Positions 1 to 10,087 are shown, counted from the stretch's first letter. The stretch: DNA of 64,000 nt from Altererythrobacter xiamenensis (GCF_900177715.1 NZ_FXWG01000001.1:1-64000); one strand, 5' to 3'. The notes: generated by a model from the sequence alone, not told the origin. Program-made: numbers and translations.

Positions 1-94
1 CGCCTTCACCGGCGGAAGGCTGTCCCGGCTGGAGGGTTCGCTCCTTGTGACAGGCTATGCAGGCTACACTGCGGTCACCGCCGGCCTGGTATGA
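1..94 (+). CDS. C-terminal fragment of a probable calcium/sodium antiporter
   Basis: An open frame enters from the left edge at base 2 and stops at TGA 92-94, giving about 30 residues. The visible tail has an Arg-Leu-Ser-Arg-Leu-Glu-Gly segment followed by a hydrophobic stretch with GYAGY. This resembles the last transmembrane helix of YrbG-type K+-dependent Na/Ca exchangers, inner-membrane proteins that commonly end in a basic-Glu-Gly-helix motif. The fragment is short, so the family call is an inference from this motif; the rest of the gene lies outside the window. Confidence 0.5.
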   Translation, partial: AFTGGRLSRLEGSLLVTGYAGYTAVTAGLV

Positions 95-246
95 TCCGGA
101 CGTTCAAATCACTCGAACGATGGACGGCTCAGGCTTAACCCGGCCAACGGGCTGGTAAGAAACCGTTAGCGCGACTCACCAGATCGCAGTAAATAGCGCA
201 CGTCCCGAGCCAATCGTGGTTGCGGGCATTCTAGGAAAAATCGAAG

Positions 247-498
247 ATGACTAAAGTCGTTCTTGCCCTTGGCGTGAGCCTCGGTGCACTTGCGCTCGCT
301 GCTTGTGATGGTCTTTCATCGCAGGACACTGCCTCGGAAACAGGCGTGCCGGCCACCGTCACTGAAACTCCTGCTGTCGAGCCGGCTGAGCCCGCTCCTG
401 CAGCTCCCGAAGCCGCTCCGGCGGATGCTCCCACGACCGAGGGAGTTGTTGAAGACCTCCCTGCGCCTGCCGAAGAAAGCCCTTCGCCCAGCATCTGA
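247..498 (+). CDS. Small Ala/Pro/Glu-rich lipoprotein
   Basis: 83 residues. Residues 1-20 form a signal peptide ending in lipobox LAAC, with Cys20 as the predicted lipidated residue. The mature part, about 63 residues, is low-complexity, made mostly of Ala, Pro, Glu, Thr and Ser, with no recognisable domain. AGGA lies upstream of the ATG. It is probably anchored in the envelope as an extended linker-like lipoprotein. No function can be assigned. A mostly Pro/Ala tail could in principle be spurious, but the signal peptide and lipobox argue for a real gene. Confidence 0.6.
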   Translation: MTKVVLALGVSLGALALAACDGLSSQDTASETGVPATVTETPAVEPAEPAPAAPEAAPADAPTTEGVVEDLPAPAEESPSPSI

Positions 499-600
499 TC
501 GGGACAACATCCAGGAGCGCGTTGTGCAATGCAGGATGCGCTCCTGCCTGGTTTGAACGTTGTATCAAGAGCTGCGCTACATGTTTGCGGAGTGTTCCTA

Positions 601-912
601 ATGACAGAAACTATGGCTGTGGTTGCACTGAGTAATGACGCCCGGCGCGAACGAATATCATCATTGCTTGTCCGCTATCCTGAACTTCAGGGTAGCGAGC
701 TCGAAGAGCTGATCGATTTTTACAAAACCGCTCCGCCGATCGAAACTGCCCTCCTGACGTGCGAGGAGAATGTCGCGGCAAAAGCCAGGCAGTTCCTCAA
801 CGAGCATGCGAAGGCAACATCGCGCGGGCTGGAAGCGCCTCTCGTAGTGGTCGTTTTCGTTCTCCTAGCCATCGTAATCATGTTTGCCTTAGCGTTTCAC
901 TTACCTGCATGA
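601..912 (+). CDS. Hypothetical protein with a C-terminal membrane anchor
   Basis: 103 residues from ATG 601, chosen because GGAG at 589-592 sits 8 bases upstream; an in-frame ATG at 529 lacks this. The N-terminal 70 residues look helical and soluble, with a PELQG-SELEELIDFYK stretch. The last 25 residues are a Val/Ile/Leu-rich transmembrane helix, so it is probably a tail-anchored inner-membrane protein facing the cytoplasm. The next gene starts 28 bases downstream and also encodes a membrane protein, so the two may form a small operon. I do not recognise the family. Confidence 0.55.
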   Translation: MTETMAVVALSNDARRERISSLLVRYPELQGSELEELIDFYKTAPPIETALLTCEENVAAKARQFLNEHAKATSRGLEAPLVVVVFVLLAIVIMFALAFHLPA

Positions 913-940
913 CGAATATCGATAGCTCGCGGCTTCCGCT

Positions 941-1210
941 ATGAAACCTCCGTCGCAAGACCAATTTTCAGCGCTCGAAGTGGGGGTCGCAGCATTCAAT
1001 GTTGCATGCGGTTTCCTTGTTGCTGTCGTTCTTATCCATGTCGTTTTTGGGCAAACACTCCTCCAACAGATCTTCATCTGGCTGGCCGGTAGCCTTGCAG
1101 TTGGGATTTTGGCGCGGGTCTGGCTTCGACAAAAAGAGACGCGCAGACATCCCGTAAATTTCCTCCTCGTTGCGGTCGCGGGCTTCGTTGCACTGGATGT
1201 TACGGTGTAG
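941..1210 (+). CDS. Small inner-membrane protein, three helices
   Basis: 89 residues with hydrophobic segments at roughly residues 13-36, 41-59 and 72-89. A basic loop (RVWLRQKETRR) between helices two and three suggests that loop is cytoplasmic. It follows the tail-anchored protein gene by 28 bases on the same strand, so co-expression is likely. No conserved family motif was recognised. Base composition is less GC-rich than in the housekeeping genes further right, like the rest of the first 2.4 kb. Confidence 0.5.
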   Translation: MKPPSQDQFSALEVGVAAFNVACGFLVAVVLIHVVFGQTLLQQIFIWLAGSLAVGILARVWLRQKETRRHPVNFLLVAVAGFVALDVTV

Positions 1211-1416
1211 GACGCTGGGGCTGGGCGATCAGAGCGATTTTTGGGGGCCGTATCGCTTCGTCTGTTTGGTTGGGGCGGAGTAAGATCGGGGTTGCTTGTT
1301 CACCTGCGCCCCATCCGCCCGCATCTATAATTACTCTTGTGTGGTCAATCACCGTTGGGAGCTGGATTCCCATCGTTGTTCCGAACTTCAATAATTATTC
1401 GAGCGAGGTCCGTCGA

Positions 1417-2127
1417 ATGGAACGGGAAGCCCAGAAGCCAATCGAACGTATCCAAGAAAATATGCTCGCCCGCAGTGAGCGGCGTCTCCTAAACTGGATC
1501 TGCGCGCGAATGCCCGCATGGGTGTCACCCGACATGCTAACCTTCGTGGGCATGGCGGGTGCCTTCATGGTTTTTGCAGGATATGTCGGAAGCAACCTCG
1601 GGGATGAGTGGCTGTGGCTGGCCATCGCGGGATATGTAATCCAATGGTTTGGCGATTCCACTGACGGTAGCCTCGCTCGCTTCCGCAAGATCGAGCGGCC
1701 ACGATACGGCTACTTCCTCGACCATAGTTGCGATGGTCTGGCAACGACGCTTGTAGTGGTGGGCATAGGACTCAGTCCTTACGTGACACTCGAAATAGCG
1801 CTTGTGGCTCTATCGGGCTACCTCCTGCTCTCGATCCACGCCTTTCTCTCGGTGCGCGTTCTTGGCGAACTAAAACTGTCGTATTTGAACGCCGGCCCAA
1901 CCGAGCTGCGCTTCCTGTTGATTGCCTTGACCCTGGCGATGGTGGGATTTGGAACGGGTCCCGGTGTCTTTGGGAAAGTGAACGGGTTTGATCTTTTCGT
2001 CGGTGGTGTCGGGTGCGTGTTGATCATTCTATTCACCATTCAAACCTGGGTCACAGCACGTCGGTTGGCGAAAGAGGAGCCGTCTCGTAACGCGGAGTGG
2101 TCCAGTCAGCGAGGGGCTGGAGATTAG
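1417..2127 (+). CDS. CDP-alcohol phosphatidyltransferase family protein
   Basis: 236 residues from ATG 1417, which has GAGG 8 bases upstream (1405-1408); an in-frame ATG at 1270 has no clear ribosome binding site. The protein carries the family signature D-x2-DG-x2-AR-x8-G-x3-D-x3-D, seen as DSTDGSLARFRK followed by YGYFLDHSCDG, and about six hydrophobic helices. These inner-membrane enzymes move a phosphoalcohol from CDP-alcohol to a second alcohol, making phospholipid or head-group intermediates. The substrate cannot be read from sequence. The next gene on this strand is a sphingosine-phosphate-lyase-like enzyme, which raises the possibility of a sphingolipid or inositol-lipid role. Confidence 0.85.
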   Translation: MEREAQKPIERIQENMLARSERRLLNWICARMPAWVSPDMLTFVGMAGAFMVFAGYVGSNLGDEWLWLAIAGYVIQWFGDSTDGSLARFRKIERPRYGYFLDHSCDGLATTLVVVGIGLSPYVTLEIALVALSGYLLLSIHAFLSVRVLGELKLSYLNAGPTELRFLLIALTLAMVGFGTGPGVFGKVNGFDLFVGGVGCVLIILFTIQTWVTARRLAKEEPSRNAEWSSQRGAGD

Positions 2128-2425
2128 CCGTGCCCAATACTCTGCATGGTTGATTTACTCTCCGCTTTCCACCCATTCGGGGATGTTCGCGCTGAGAAAT
2201 TTACGTCCTATGAGCTGAAGGTCCGAACTTTGCGCCGATTTCGCACTGTCTGCTACCGCTTAGGCAGAAGACTGTCGTTGAGGTTAGAGCCAGGTGGATG
2301 GCGTCTCATGCTGCATCGATCGAAAATCGATGACGCGAGGCTAAGTGTAGAGTCTGGCTATTCCGCAACTATAGTGTGCAGCCTAGCCGAACCAGACCGT
2401 CGCGCGTTCGAAAGGAGAAGGTTGA
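2128..2425 (+). other. Intergenic stretch without a supported gene
   Basis: These 298 bases separate the phosphatidyltransferase from the lyase-like gene. A short open frame crosses the stretch and runs into the lyase gene in another frame, but it has no ribosome binding site and no recognisable sequence. One copy of a degenerate intergenic repeat lies at 2161-2176. AGGAG at the far end belongs to the lyase gene. A promoter for the lyase may lie here, but no clear -35/-10 pair was recognised. Confidence 0.5.
2161..2176 (+). repeat. Degenerate dispersed repeat, copy A
   Basis: TCCGCTTTCCACCCAT. The same motif with three differences occurs at 8184-8199. Complementary-looking GATAGCGGAC segments occur at 7622 and 8233. 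All copies are intergenic and confined to the left end of the window. Confidence 0.35.
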
Positions 2426-3664
2426 ATGGAAATCCCGGCTCATGGCCGCCCTTGGGATGAAATTAGGGTCGAGCTTGTGAATCGAGGATCGGGGGATGCC
2501 AATTGGCGCGAGGGCAAAACTGCAGTCTACGTCTTCAACGCCGGCCCCGAGCTCACTCAGGTGCAAAAGGAAGCTTACTCACTCTACATGTCCGAAAATG
2601 GTCTAGGACCGATGGCTTTTCCCTCGCTCGCCCAGATGGAACGCGAGGTCATCCAGATGGCACTCTCCATCCTCAATGGGCCAGATGGCGCCACTGGCGC
2701 CATGACCTCCGGCGGGACCGATAGTATCACCATGGCGATGAAGGCCGCCCGCGACTTCGCCAGAGCGGAGAAGGGACATGCGGAGCAAGGAAATGTCGTC
2801 TTGCCGTTTTCTGCTCACCCCGCCTTCGACAAGGCGGCGCATCTGATGGATCTCGAGATCCGTCGGATCCCGCTCAAGGACGATGGCAGTTACCAAGCCG
2901 ACCCTGAAAGAATGAACGTTGCTTGCGACGATCGAACGATCATGCTGGTCGGCTCGGCCCCGAATTTCCCTCATGGGATTATCGATCCTATCAAGGCTTT
3001 GGGAAAAGTGGCGGCAAGCAAGGATATCTGGCTGCATACTGATGCCTGCGTCGGTGGATATTTCGCTCCTTTCGCCCGTATGAATGGTGTGCCTGTGCCT
3101 CCTTTCGACTTTGGGGTTCCGGCTGTCAGGTCGATTAGCGCCGATCTGCACAAGTACGGCTATGCAGCCAAAGGTGCGTCAACGGTCTTGTTCCGGTCTG
3201 AAGAGTTCTACGACCACATGCCTTTCTCGAACAAAGAGTGGAATGGCGCCCCAATGAAGACGCCAACCCTTGCCGGCACGCGACCAGGAGGTGCCATTTC
3301 CGCAGCATGGGCAGTGATGAATTTTCTGGGTATCGATGGGTACTGCGAAAAGCAGGGTCTGGTTTGCCAAACACGGGAGCGAGTAGCAGAAGGTCTCAAG
3401 AAGCTTGGTTTTGAGATCCTGGGCGATCCGCTCCTTGGATTAATCGCCTTTCGCCATCCAGAGGAAGACAACCTCGCGATCTATGGTGAAATGTACCGAA
3501 AGGGATGGTTCACCTCGATGACCACCCAACCGCCGAGTCTACATCTCATGCTCTCGCCAAAACATGCTGAGGTTGTTGATGAATATCTCACCCACCTGAA
3601 GGAAAGTTTGGCAACCGTCGCTTCAGGGAGGCAGGGCAACCAGATTACACCGCGCTACAGCTGA
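2426..3664 (+). CDS. Sphingosine-1-phosphate-lyase-like PLP-dependent enzyme
   Basis: 412 residues, ATG 2426 preceded by AGGAG. The fold type I (group II decarboxylase-like) hallmarks of S1P lyases appear in order: TSGGTDSI for phosphate binding, an AHPAFDKAAH segment, APNFPHGIIDPI, HTDACVGG carrying the PLP-contacting Asp, and SADLHKYGYAAKG with Lys243 as the expected PLP Schiff-base lysine, then TLAGTRPGG. S1P lyases cleave phosphorylated long-chain bases to a fatty aldehyde and phosphoethanolamine. No N-terminal transmembrane helix is seen, unlike eukaryotic S1PL; bacterial homologues also vary here. Sphingomonads make sphingolipids, so a catabolic or remodelling role is plausible. A different phosphorylated amino-alcohol or amino-acid substrate cannot be excluded. 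Confidence 0.8.
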   Translation: MEIPAHGRPWDEIRVELVNRGSGDANWREGKTAVYVFNAGPELTQVQKEAYSLYMSENGLGPMAFPSLAQMEREVIQMALSILNGPDGATGAMTSGGTDSITMAMKAARDFARAEKGHAEQGNVVLPFSAHPAFDKAAHLMDLEIRRIPLKDDGSYQADPERMNVACDDRTIMLVGSAPNFPHGIIDPIKALGKVAASKDIWLHTDACVGGYFAPFARMNGVPVPPFDFGVPAVRSISADLHKYGYAAKGASTVLFRSEEFYDHMPFSNKEWNGAPMKTPTLAGTRPGGAISAAWAVMNFLGIDGYCEKQGLVCQTRERVAEGLKKLGFEILGDPLLGLIAFRHPEEDNLAIYGEMYRKGWFTSMTTQPPSLHLMLSPKHAEVVDEYLTHLKESLATVASGRQGNQITPRYS

Positions 3665-4368
3665 TCTTGACCGGAATGGCCGCAGAGAATCTCTGCAATC
3701 AGGGCTTGGAAGTCCAAAGCCTATGGCTTGGAAGAGGGCGCAAAACTGCCCAGAGATTCTAGCGAGGACTTGTGTATGGATTCGGAACCGGTCCCTGTCG
3801 GGGGGAGTGGAGCAGAAACGGCGTTCTCTACCCAATCTTCTCAGGCAGCGCGAACAGGCTCACGAAGTTTTCAGCTGCGGTCAAATCCCCCTCGAGATCC
3901 TTGGAAGGTGTGGCGAAGCCGCAGGGAGTGGGGCCATGCGCTTCACCAGAGACGGTGTTTGGACCTCCGCCCATAATATCGACCGGCTATCGTGGTGCAA
4001 CTATGGCGAGAAGCAGAGCGACCGCGCAAAGACAGATTGAACGAATGTTCCGACACGGTACGGAAGGTCTGTAATTCGCTTACAGGCCCCGCATCGATGC
4101 ATGTCACGCCTTCGCCGGGCTTCAGCTCTGCCCTGGCACAACCTGCTCGCTGATCCGAGAAAGTCCGTCAGTAGCAGCTTCGACTGCCCCAATCCGCGCC
4201 AGGGAGTTCAATCTGGCGGCCGTGATCATTCCCAAATGGGCTGGATGCTGAAGCAGATCGCGGCCCCCGCTTCGCAAGCGCTCCGACAGGAATTTCTGAA
4301 CTTATGGCCATGTCATTCGTTGGCCTTGTGAAACGGAATAGATGACGCAGGTGAAAGCAGGGGAAGCT
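3665..4368. other. Gene-poor, probably degraded region
   Basis: About 700 bases between the lyase-like gene and the BCCT transporter. Several short open frames overlap in both directions, but none has both a ribosome binding site and a recognisable product. On the minus strand around 3830-3980 an open frame ends in a plausible coding-like segment (FVSLFALPEKIG) without a family match. Scattered MerR-like fragments lie at 4064-4311. I read the stretch as decayed sequence. Confidence 0.4.
4064..4311 (-). pseudogene. Possible decayed merR-family regulator
   Basis: From ATG 4311 the minus strand encodes MAISSEIPVGALAKR, close to the start of many MerR helix-turn-helix regulators. The reading then breaks down. 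In a second frame, 4190-4143 encodes GAVEAATDGLSRISEQ, which recalls the GF-x-VEAIRDLL-x-LSEQ segment of MerR proteins. In another frame, 4081-4064 encodes KRITDL, like the V..RI.DL segment of the C-terminal helix. Order and spacing fit one gene broken by several frameshifts. This is a by-eye resemblance over short pieces and may be coincidental. Confidence 0.3.
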
Positions 4369-6357
<1,989 letters not shown>

Positions 6358-6372
6358 TAGGTCAGGTCAGGC

Positions 6373-7278
6373 TCAGAGGCTCCAGTTGAGGCCGATACGG
6401 CCGACCACATCGTACTCGTCGATACCACTTGCCACCTCGCTATTGGGCACCCAGAGATCGACAGCGCCAGTGAGAGTCAGACCAGGAAGACTGTCGCGTG
6501 CCGGCTGGCCTGATAGGGCAAGGCCGGTGCGAAAGAAGCCGAAAGTCTCTTTCCCGCCGTCGATCCCGTCATAATACTCGTCGGATAGGCCGACCATCAG
6601 GGGTATCGCGACGTGGATCGGTTCACCGCCGATCTGCGCATCGAAGGACGGTGTAAGCGAAGGCTGGATATATAGCGCATCCTCCCGCCCCGGCCGTCCG
6701 GCCTCCTGCACCAACCGCAGGGATGGGGAGAGGCTGAAATTCTCCAGCGGCACGCCGTCCCATGCTCCCGTGTCGTCATAGGTCGCGATCATTTCCAGGT
6801 CATTATAGCCCTCGAAGGAATCGCCAAGAGATTCGTAGCGGTAATAGGTCGCCGATATATTCCACCTCTCGGCCAATTGGATCGCCGCCCCCGCGTATAG
6901 GTCGGTCTCGTAGAAACGAGTGAGGCGGCCGGCTGGGCCCGCGGGCACCGAGCCGAGCTTGATGCTCGCCCAGCTGCCAACGAAAACGTCGGCGTCCGTA
7001 ATCAGCCCGCCTTCGTCATCTGCCACATCAAGCGATATGGTGACGCTGGGCTGCAAGCTCACTTCCTCGGCAAACATGACCCCGCGCGAAATGTATTCGG
7101 TGACCACGCCCGCACCGACATTGATCGAAACGCGGTCATCCACCTTCGGCGCTTCGCTCTCGGGTAGAGCGGCTGGAGGCAAGGGCTCTGCGGTTGCCAC
7201 AGGCTCGCTTTCCTGTGCGATTGCCGCACCGGTCGCAAAGGGAGCGATGGCAATGGTTGAAAGAAGATGTCTTTTCAC
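6373..7278 (-). CDS. Outer-membrane beta-barrel-like protein (TorF/Gcw_chp-like)
   Basis: 301 residues from a GTG start at 7278 with GGAGG five bases upstream; an upstream in-frame ATG at 7302 would put extra residues before the signal peptide. Residues 1-22 form a Sec signal peptide ending AIAQ. The mature protein opens with an acidic Pro-rich linker, then alternating beta-rich segments, including GVVTEYISRGVMF, a motif seen near the start of a proteobacterial porin-like family, and it ends in an aromatic-rich strand NWSL typical of barrels. It is convergent with the BCCT gene. An EcfG-like promoter precedes it at 7318-7343. Substrate unknown. Confidence 0.65.
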   Translation of the reverse strand: MKRHLLSTIAIAPFATGAAIAQESEPVATAEPLPPAALPESEAPKVDDRVSINVGAGVVTEYISRGVMFAEEVSLQPSVTISLDVADDEGGLITDADVFVGSWASIKLGSVPAGPAGRLTRFYETDLYAGAAIQLAERWNISATYYRYESLGDSFEGYNDLEMIATYDDTGAWDGVPLENFSLSPSLRLVQEAGRPGREDALYIQPSLTPSFDAQIGGEPIHVAIPLMVGLSDEYYDGIDGGKETFGFFRTGLALSGQPARDSLPGLTLTGAVDLWVPNSEVASGIDEYDVVGRIGLNWSL

Positions 7279-7317
7279 GGTTTCCTCCGCGCAATTCGGC
7301 AAGCGTTATGCCGGCTC

Positions 7318-7343
7318 AACCAAGCGAAAAGCGCAGATGTTCC
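7318..7343 (-). promoter_or_regulatory. Putative EcfG-type stress promoter of the outer-membrane protein gene
   Basis: On the minus strand GGAAC (7343-7339), 17 bases, then GGTT (7321-7318). EcfG-type sigma factors of alphaproteobacteria recognise GGAAC-N16/17-CGTT, so only the first -10 base differs. The -10 lies about 40 bases before the GTG start. The same geometry occurs before the gene at 59845. Confidence 0.4.
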
Positions 7344-7723
7344 GAAAAGGGGAGGTGCCAGACAGTTTTTCGAATCACGTCGGAGACTGAAAAGTGAACC
7401 CGCTCTCGCCCACATCTAGACGGCGATCGGAGCGTGCCATTGATGGTTCGGACCGTGACAGACGATCGACGTGATGGCGAAGTCAATGTGGTGGCGAACG
7501 GATAGAGGCCCCATCAAACGTAGAGGCCCAAGACACTACGCCTACGTCCGCAATCGGGTCGTTAGCTGACGGTCTGGTACTCTTCTCTAAGCGGTCGAAG
7601 CAGACAGTCCAATTACGACCCGATAGCGGACATCCGAGGGCCGGGGGTGACTGCGGGTTACGTGCCTGTTAGGTGAGATCGCTAATGGCGATCGGAATTC
7701 GATCAGCCTTCAGGAGAGTATGC
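7344..7723. other. Intergenic stretch without a supported gene
   Basis: About 380 bases between the outer-membrane protein promoter and the VOC gene. No open frame with a ribosome binding site was found. A repeat-like GATAGCGGACAT lies at 7622-7633. The VOC promoter is expected here, but no convincing hexamer pair was seen. Confidence 0.4.
7622..7633 (+). repeat. Degenerate dispersed repeat, copy B
   Basis: GATAGCGGACAT; its reverse complement ATGTCCGCTATC resembles the opening of copies A and C. A near-identical GATAGCGGACGTT lies at 8233-8245. Confidence 0.3.
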
Positions 7724-8122
7724 ATGCTTTTTCACACCATGGTCGGATCGAACGACATTGAGCGATCCAAGCGTTTCTACGACACGGTGCTCGGCACCCT
7801 GGGTGCAGGGGAAGGGACGCGGAACATCGCCGACAGCGGCCATACCCGTCTGATCTACAATAACGGCAACGGAACCAACTTCATCGTCAGCCAGCCGATC
7901 AACGACGAACCGGCAAGCGTCGCCAACGGCAGCACAGTCGCCTTTTCCTGCGACTCGCCCGAGCAGGTGAAGCAACTTCACGATACCGCCGTTGCCGCTG
8001 GCGGAACCTCGATCGAAGCTCCACCTGGACCGCGCGAAACTGCCTCCATGGGCACCATCGAACTGGCCTATTTTCGTGATCCCGACGGCAACAAACTGTG
8101 CGGAATTCATTTTCCTGCCTGA
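7724..8122 (+). CDS. VOC-superfamily (glyoxalase/dioxygenase-fold) protein
   Basis: 132 residues from ATG 7724 with AGGAGAG five bases upstream. It has the single-module VOC pattern: an N-terminal strand with His (MLFHTMVGSNDIERSKRFYD), then LGTLG, and a C-terminal YFRDPDGNKLCGI segment, where DPDGN is a family hallmark. Such proteins bind a divalent metal and act as lyases, isomerases, dioxygenases or binding proteins on small molecules. Neighbours do not indicate a substrate. It stands alone, with GST convergent downstream; that pairing hints at glutathione-related detoxification but is weak evidence. Confidence 0.8.
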   Translation: MLFHTMVGSNDIERSKRFYDTVLGTLGAGEGTRNIADSGHTRLIYNNGNGTNFIVSQPINDEPASVANGSTVAFSCDSPEQVKQLHDTAVAAGGTSIEAPPGPRETASMGTIELAYFRDPDGNKLCGIHFPA

Positions 8123-8180
8123 TCCGTCCGGCACGGGTCTGCTTCTAAAACTAGCGGAGTTCGATCATGCGATCCCGCGA

Positions 8181-8245
8181 ATGTCCGCATTCCACCTACC
8201 TACGGCCGATCAACCACGTTCCGCGAAGTCCGGATAGCGGACGTT
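8181..8245 (+). repeat. Degenerate dispersed repeats, copies C and D, with a small hairpin
   Basis: ATGTCCGCATTCCACCTAC at 8181-8199 matches copy A in 13 of 16 aligned bases. GATAGCGGACGTT at 8233-8245 matches copy B. A five-base hairpin GTCCG-gatag-CGGAC spans 8228-8242. The pair sits between the convergent VOC and GST genes. Confidence 0.35.
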
Positions 8246-8898
8246 CAGGCGCCGGCGCTCTCCAAGGCCTTCAGCCCAGCCTCTTCTCTTGCAATCGCGC
8301 GCTTGAACGCATCGCGCGAAGTCAGGCGTTCGCGATAGGCTTTGAGACTGTCGGACACGCCTTCGTCCAGTCCCACGCTTTCGGACAATATCAGCGCATA
8401 GCCGCAGCAAATGTCAGCAACCGTAAACCGGTCGCCGCAGAGATATTCGCGCCCCCCTAGCCGCCGCTCCAGCTTCACGAGCCGCTTCCAGAACCACTTG
8501 GCATAGGCGTGGCCTGCCTCCTGCAGCCCCTTGTCCTTTTCGAACAAGACGAAGCGCATGAAGACGGTTTGCGGGAAGGTGATCGTCGCATCTGCGTGGT
8601 AGGTGAAATCGCAATAGGCGGCGTAGTCCGGCTCGCCCGGGGCGATGGCGAGATCGGTGTAACCGTCTTTCGTGGCGAGGTAATGAGCGATCGCGCAGCT
8701 CTCGGTCATCTTTGCCTCGCCGTCGACCAGCATCGGCACGGTGCCGAGCGGGTTGATCTCCTTGTACTCGGGCGCGAGGTAGCGCGGCGGGAACGGCAGA
8801 ACCTTCAGGTCGATATCGACGCCCGCTTCCTCCGCCGCCCAGGTCGCACGCAAACCGCGAGAGCGCGCACAAGTATAAAGGATCGGCTTGTCCGCCAC
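8245..8898 (-). CDS. Glutathione S-transferase family protein
   Basis: 217 residues from a GTG start at 8898; GGAGG lies 8 bases upstream and the gene begins one base after the stop of the DUF808 gene, so translation is probably coupled. The N-terminal thioredoxin-like domain has the family cis-Pro segment NPLGTVPMLVDG, then the Glu-Ser pair of the glutathione gamma-glutamyl site (MTESCAIAHYL). The all-helical C-terminal half contains the GDRFTVADI hydrophobic-staple motif. It should be a cytosolic GST. Substrate is unknown. An in-frame extension further upstream would lie inside the DUF808 gene in another frame and is rejected. Confidence 0.85.
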   Translation of the reverse strand: MADKPILYTCARSRGLRATWAAEEAGVDIDLKVLPFPPRYLAPEYKEINPLGTVPMLVDGEAKMTESCAIAHYLATKDGYTDLAIAPGEPDYAAYCDFTYHADATITFPQTVFMRFVLFEKDKGLQEAGHAYAKWFWKRLVKLERRLGGREYLCGDRFTVADICCGYALILSESVGLDEGVSDSLKAYRERLTSRDAFKRAIAREEAGLKALESAGA

Positions 8899-8899
8899 C

Positions 8900-9868
8900 T
8901 CAGTGAGCCTCCGCTTGTTTGCCGAAGCCGTGCCCCATGTGCACGACCTTGTGCAGCACGAAAGCGATGATCGCGCCCAGCACCAGCCCGATAAGGGCCG
9001 AGACCGTCGCATAGGCCAGCCAGCCTGCGAAACCTGCCGCGCCGGGCAGGACGCCCTGCGCCCAGTATTCTGCGCCGTGCGCGAGGTTGTAGAGTACATC
9101 GATCCCGATTTCATGCGTGCCGTGGACGATAATGCCGCCCCCGACCCAGAGCATGGCGATTGTTCCGATGAAGGAGAGCGCCACCAGCAGCTTCGGCATG
9201 GCGGCCAGCAGGAACCGCCCGACCGATTGCGCCAGGGCAGAAGGCTTTTCGGCGAGATGCAGGCCGACGTCGTCCATCTTCACGATCAGCGCGACCGAGC
9301 CATATACGATCACGGTGATCGCTATGCCCACTGCAGCCAGCGCGGCTGCGCGTACCCAGAAGCTATCGGTAATGGTCGCGATTTCGTTGAGCGAAATTGC
9401 GATGATCTCCGCCGAAAGGATCAGGTCGGTGCGGATCGCGCCATTGATGCGCTGCTGTTCGAATTTGGCCGGATTCTCGATCTTGTCTTCAAGCGTCTTG
9501 CCGTGCTTCTCGCCCTCCAGCTTCTCCATGACCTTCTCGGCCCCCTCGAAGCTCAAATAGGCACCACCCAGCATCAGGATGAAGATGATCGCCTGCGGCA
9601 GGAACCAGCTCAGCGCCAAAGCGCCGGGTAGCAGGATCAGCAGCTTGTTCTTGAGGCTCCCCTTGGTGATCTGCCAGATGATCGGCAGCTCGCGCTTGGG
9701 GCTAAGGCCGGTGACGTAGCTCGGCGTGACAGCGGCATCGTCGATCACGACGCCTGCCGCCTTGGTGCCCGCCTTGCTCGCCGCGACGCTGATGTCGTCC
9801 ATCGAAGCTGCTGCTGCGCGCGCAATCACCGAGACATCGTCGAGCAGCGCTACCAATCCGCCGGGCAA
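8900..9868 (-). CDS. DUF808 (YedI-like) inner-membrane protein
   Basis: 322 residues from a TTG start at 9868 with AGGAGAAG just upstream; the in-frame ATG at 9934 would add a basic sequence not seen in the family. The N-terminus (LVALLDDVSVIARAAAASMDD, then VTPSYVTGLSPKRELPI) matches the conserved DUF808 opening of E. coli YedI. About seven hydrophobic segments follow. The function is unknown. It is translationally linked to the downstream GST gene and faces rpsF on the opposite strand with about 220 bases between the starts. Confidence 0.85.
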   Translation of the reverse strand: MPGGLVALLDDVSVIARAAAASMDDISVAASKAGTKAAGVVIDDAAVTPSYVTGLSPKRELPIIWQITKGSLKNKLLILLPGALALSWFLPQAIIFILMLGGAYLSFEGAEKVMEKLEGEKHGKTLEDKIENPAKFEQQRINGAIRTDLILSAEIIAISLNEIATITDSFWVRAAALAAVGIAITVIVYGSVALIVKMDDVGLHLAEKPSALAQSVGRFLLAAMPKLLVALSFIGTIAMLWVGGGIIVHGTHEIGIDVLYNLAHGAEYWAQGVLPGAAGFAGWLAYATVSALIGLVLGAIIAFVLHKVVHMGHGFGKQAEAH

Positions 9869-10087
9869 TCCACTTCTCCTTGAAAACCTTTGCGGTGTGA
9901 ACGGTCCCCTGCCCGCCCCGTTCCGCCTTCGCAAGCCCTACACTGCACTTGCTTTCCTCCCGGAAACCGCTATGTGCGCGCCTTCCCTGCGGCAGAACCG
10001 CTGCCACGGGGATTCGAAGAAAGCCGGAGGGGCCCCGTCATCCGGACGGACAAGCCAGCGATCGGCATAAATGTGAAAGGAAGCGAG

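Noticed and set aside
2146-2460. Open frame between the phosphatidyltransferase and the lyase-like gene
   Set aside because: No ribosome binding site, no family resemblance, and it runs 35 bases into the lyase gene in another frame.
3723-4074. Overlapping plus-strand open frames of 82-105 codons
   Set aside because: Three frames open at once without a ribosome binding site; more likely degraded sequence.
9935-10087. S6:S18-binding leader RNA upstream of rpsF
   Set aside because: Short GC-rich stems are present, but I could not build the known motif by reading.
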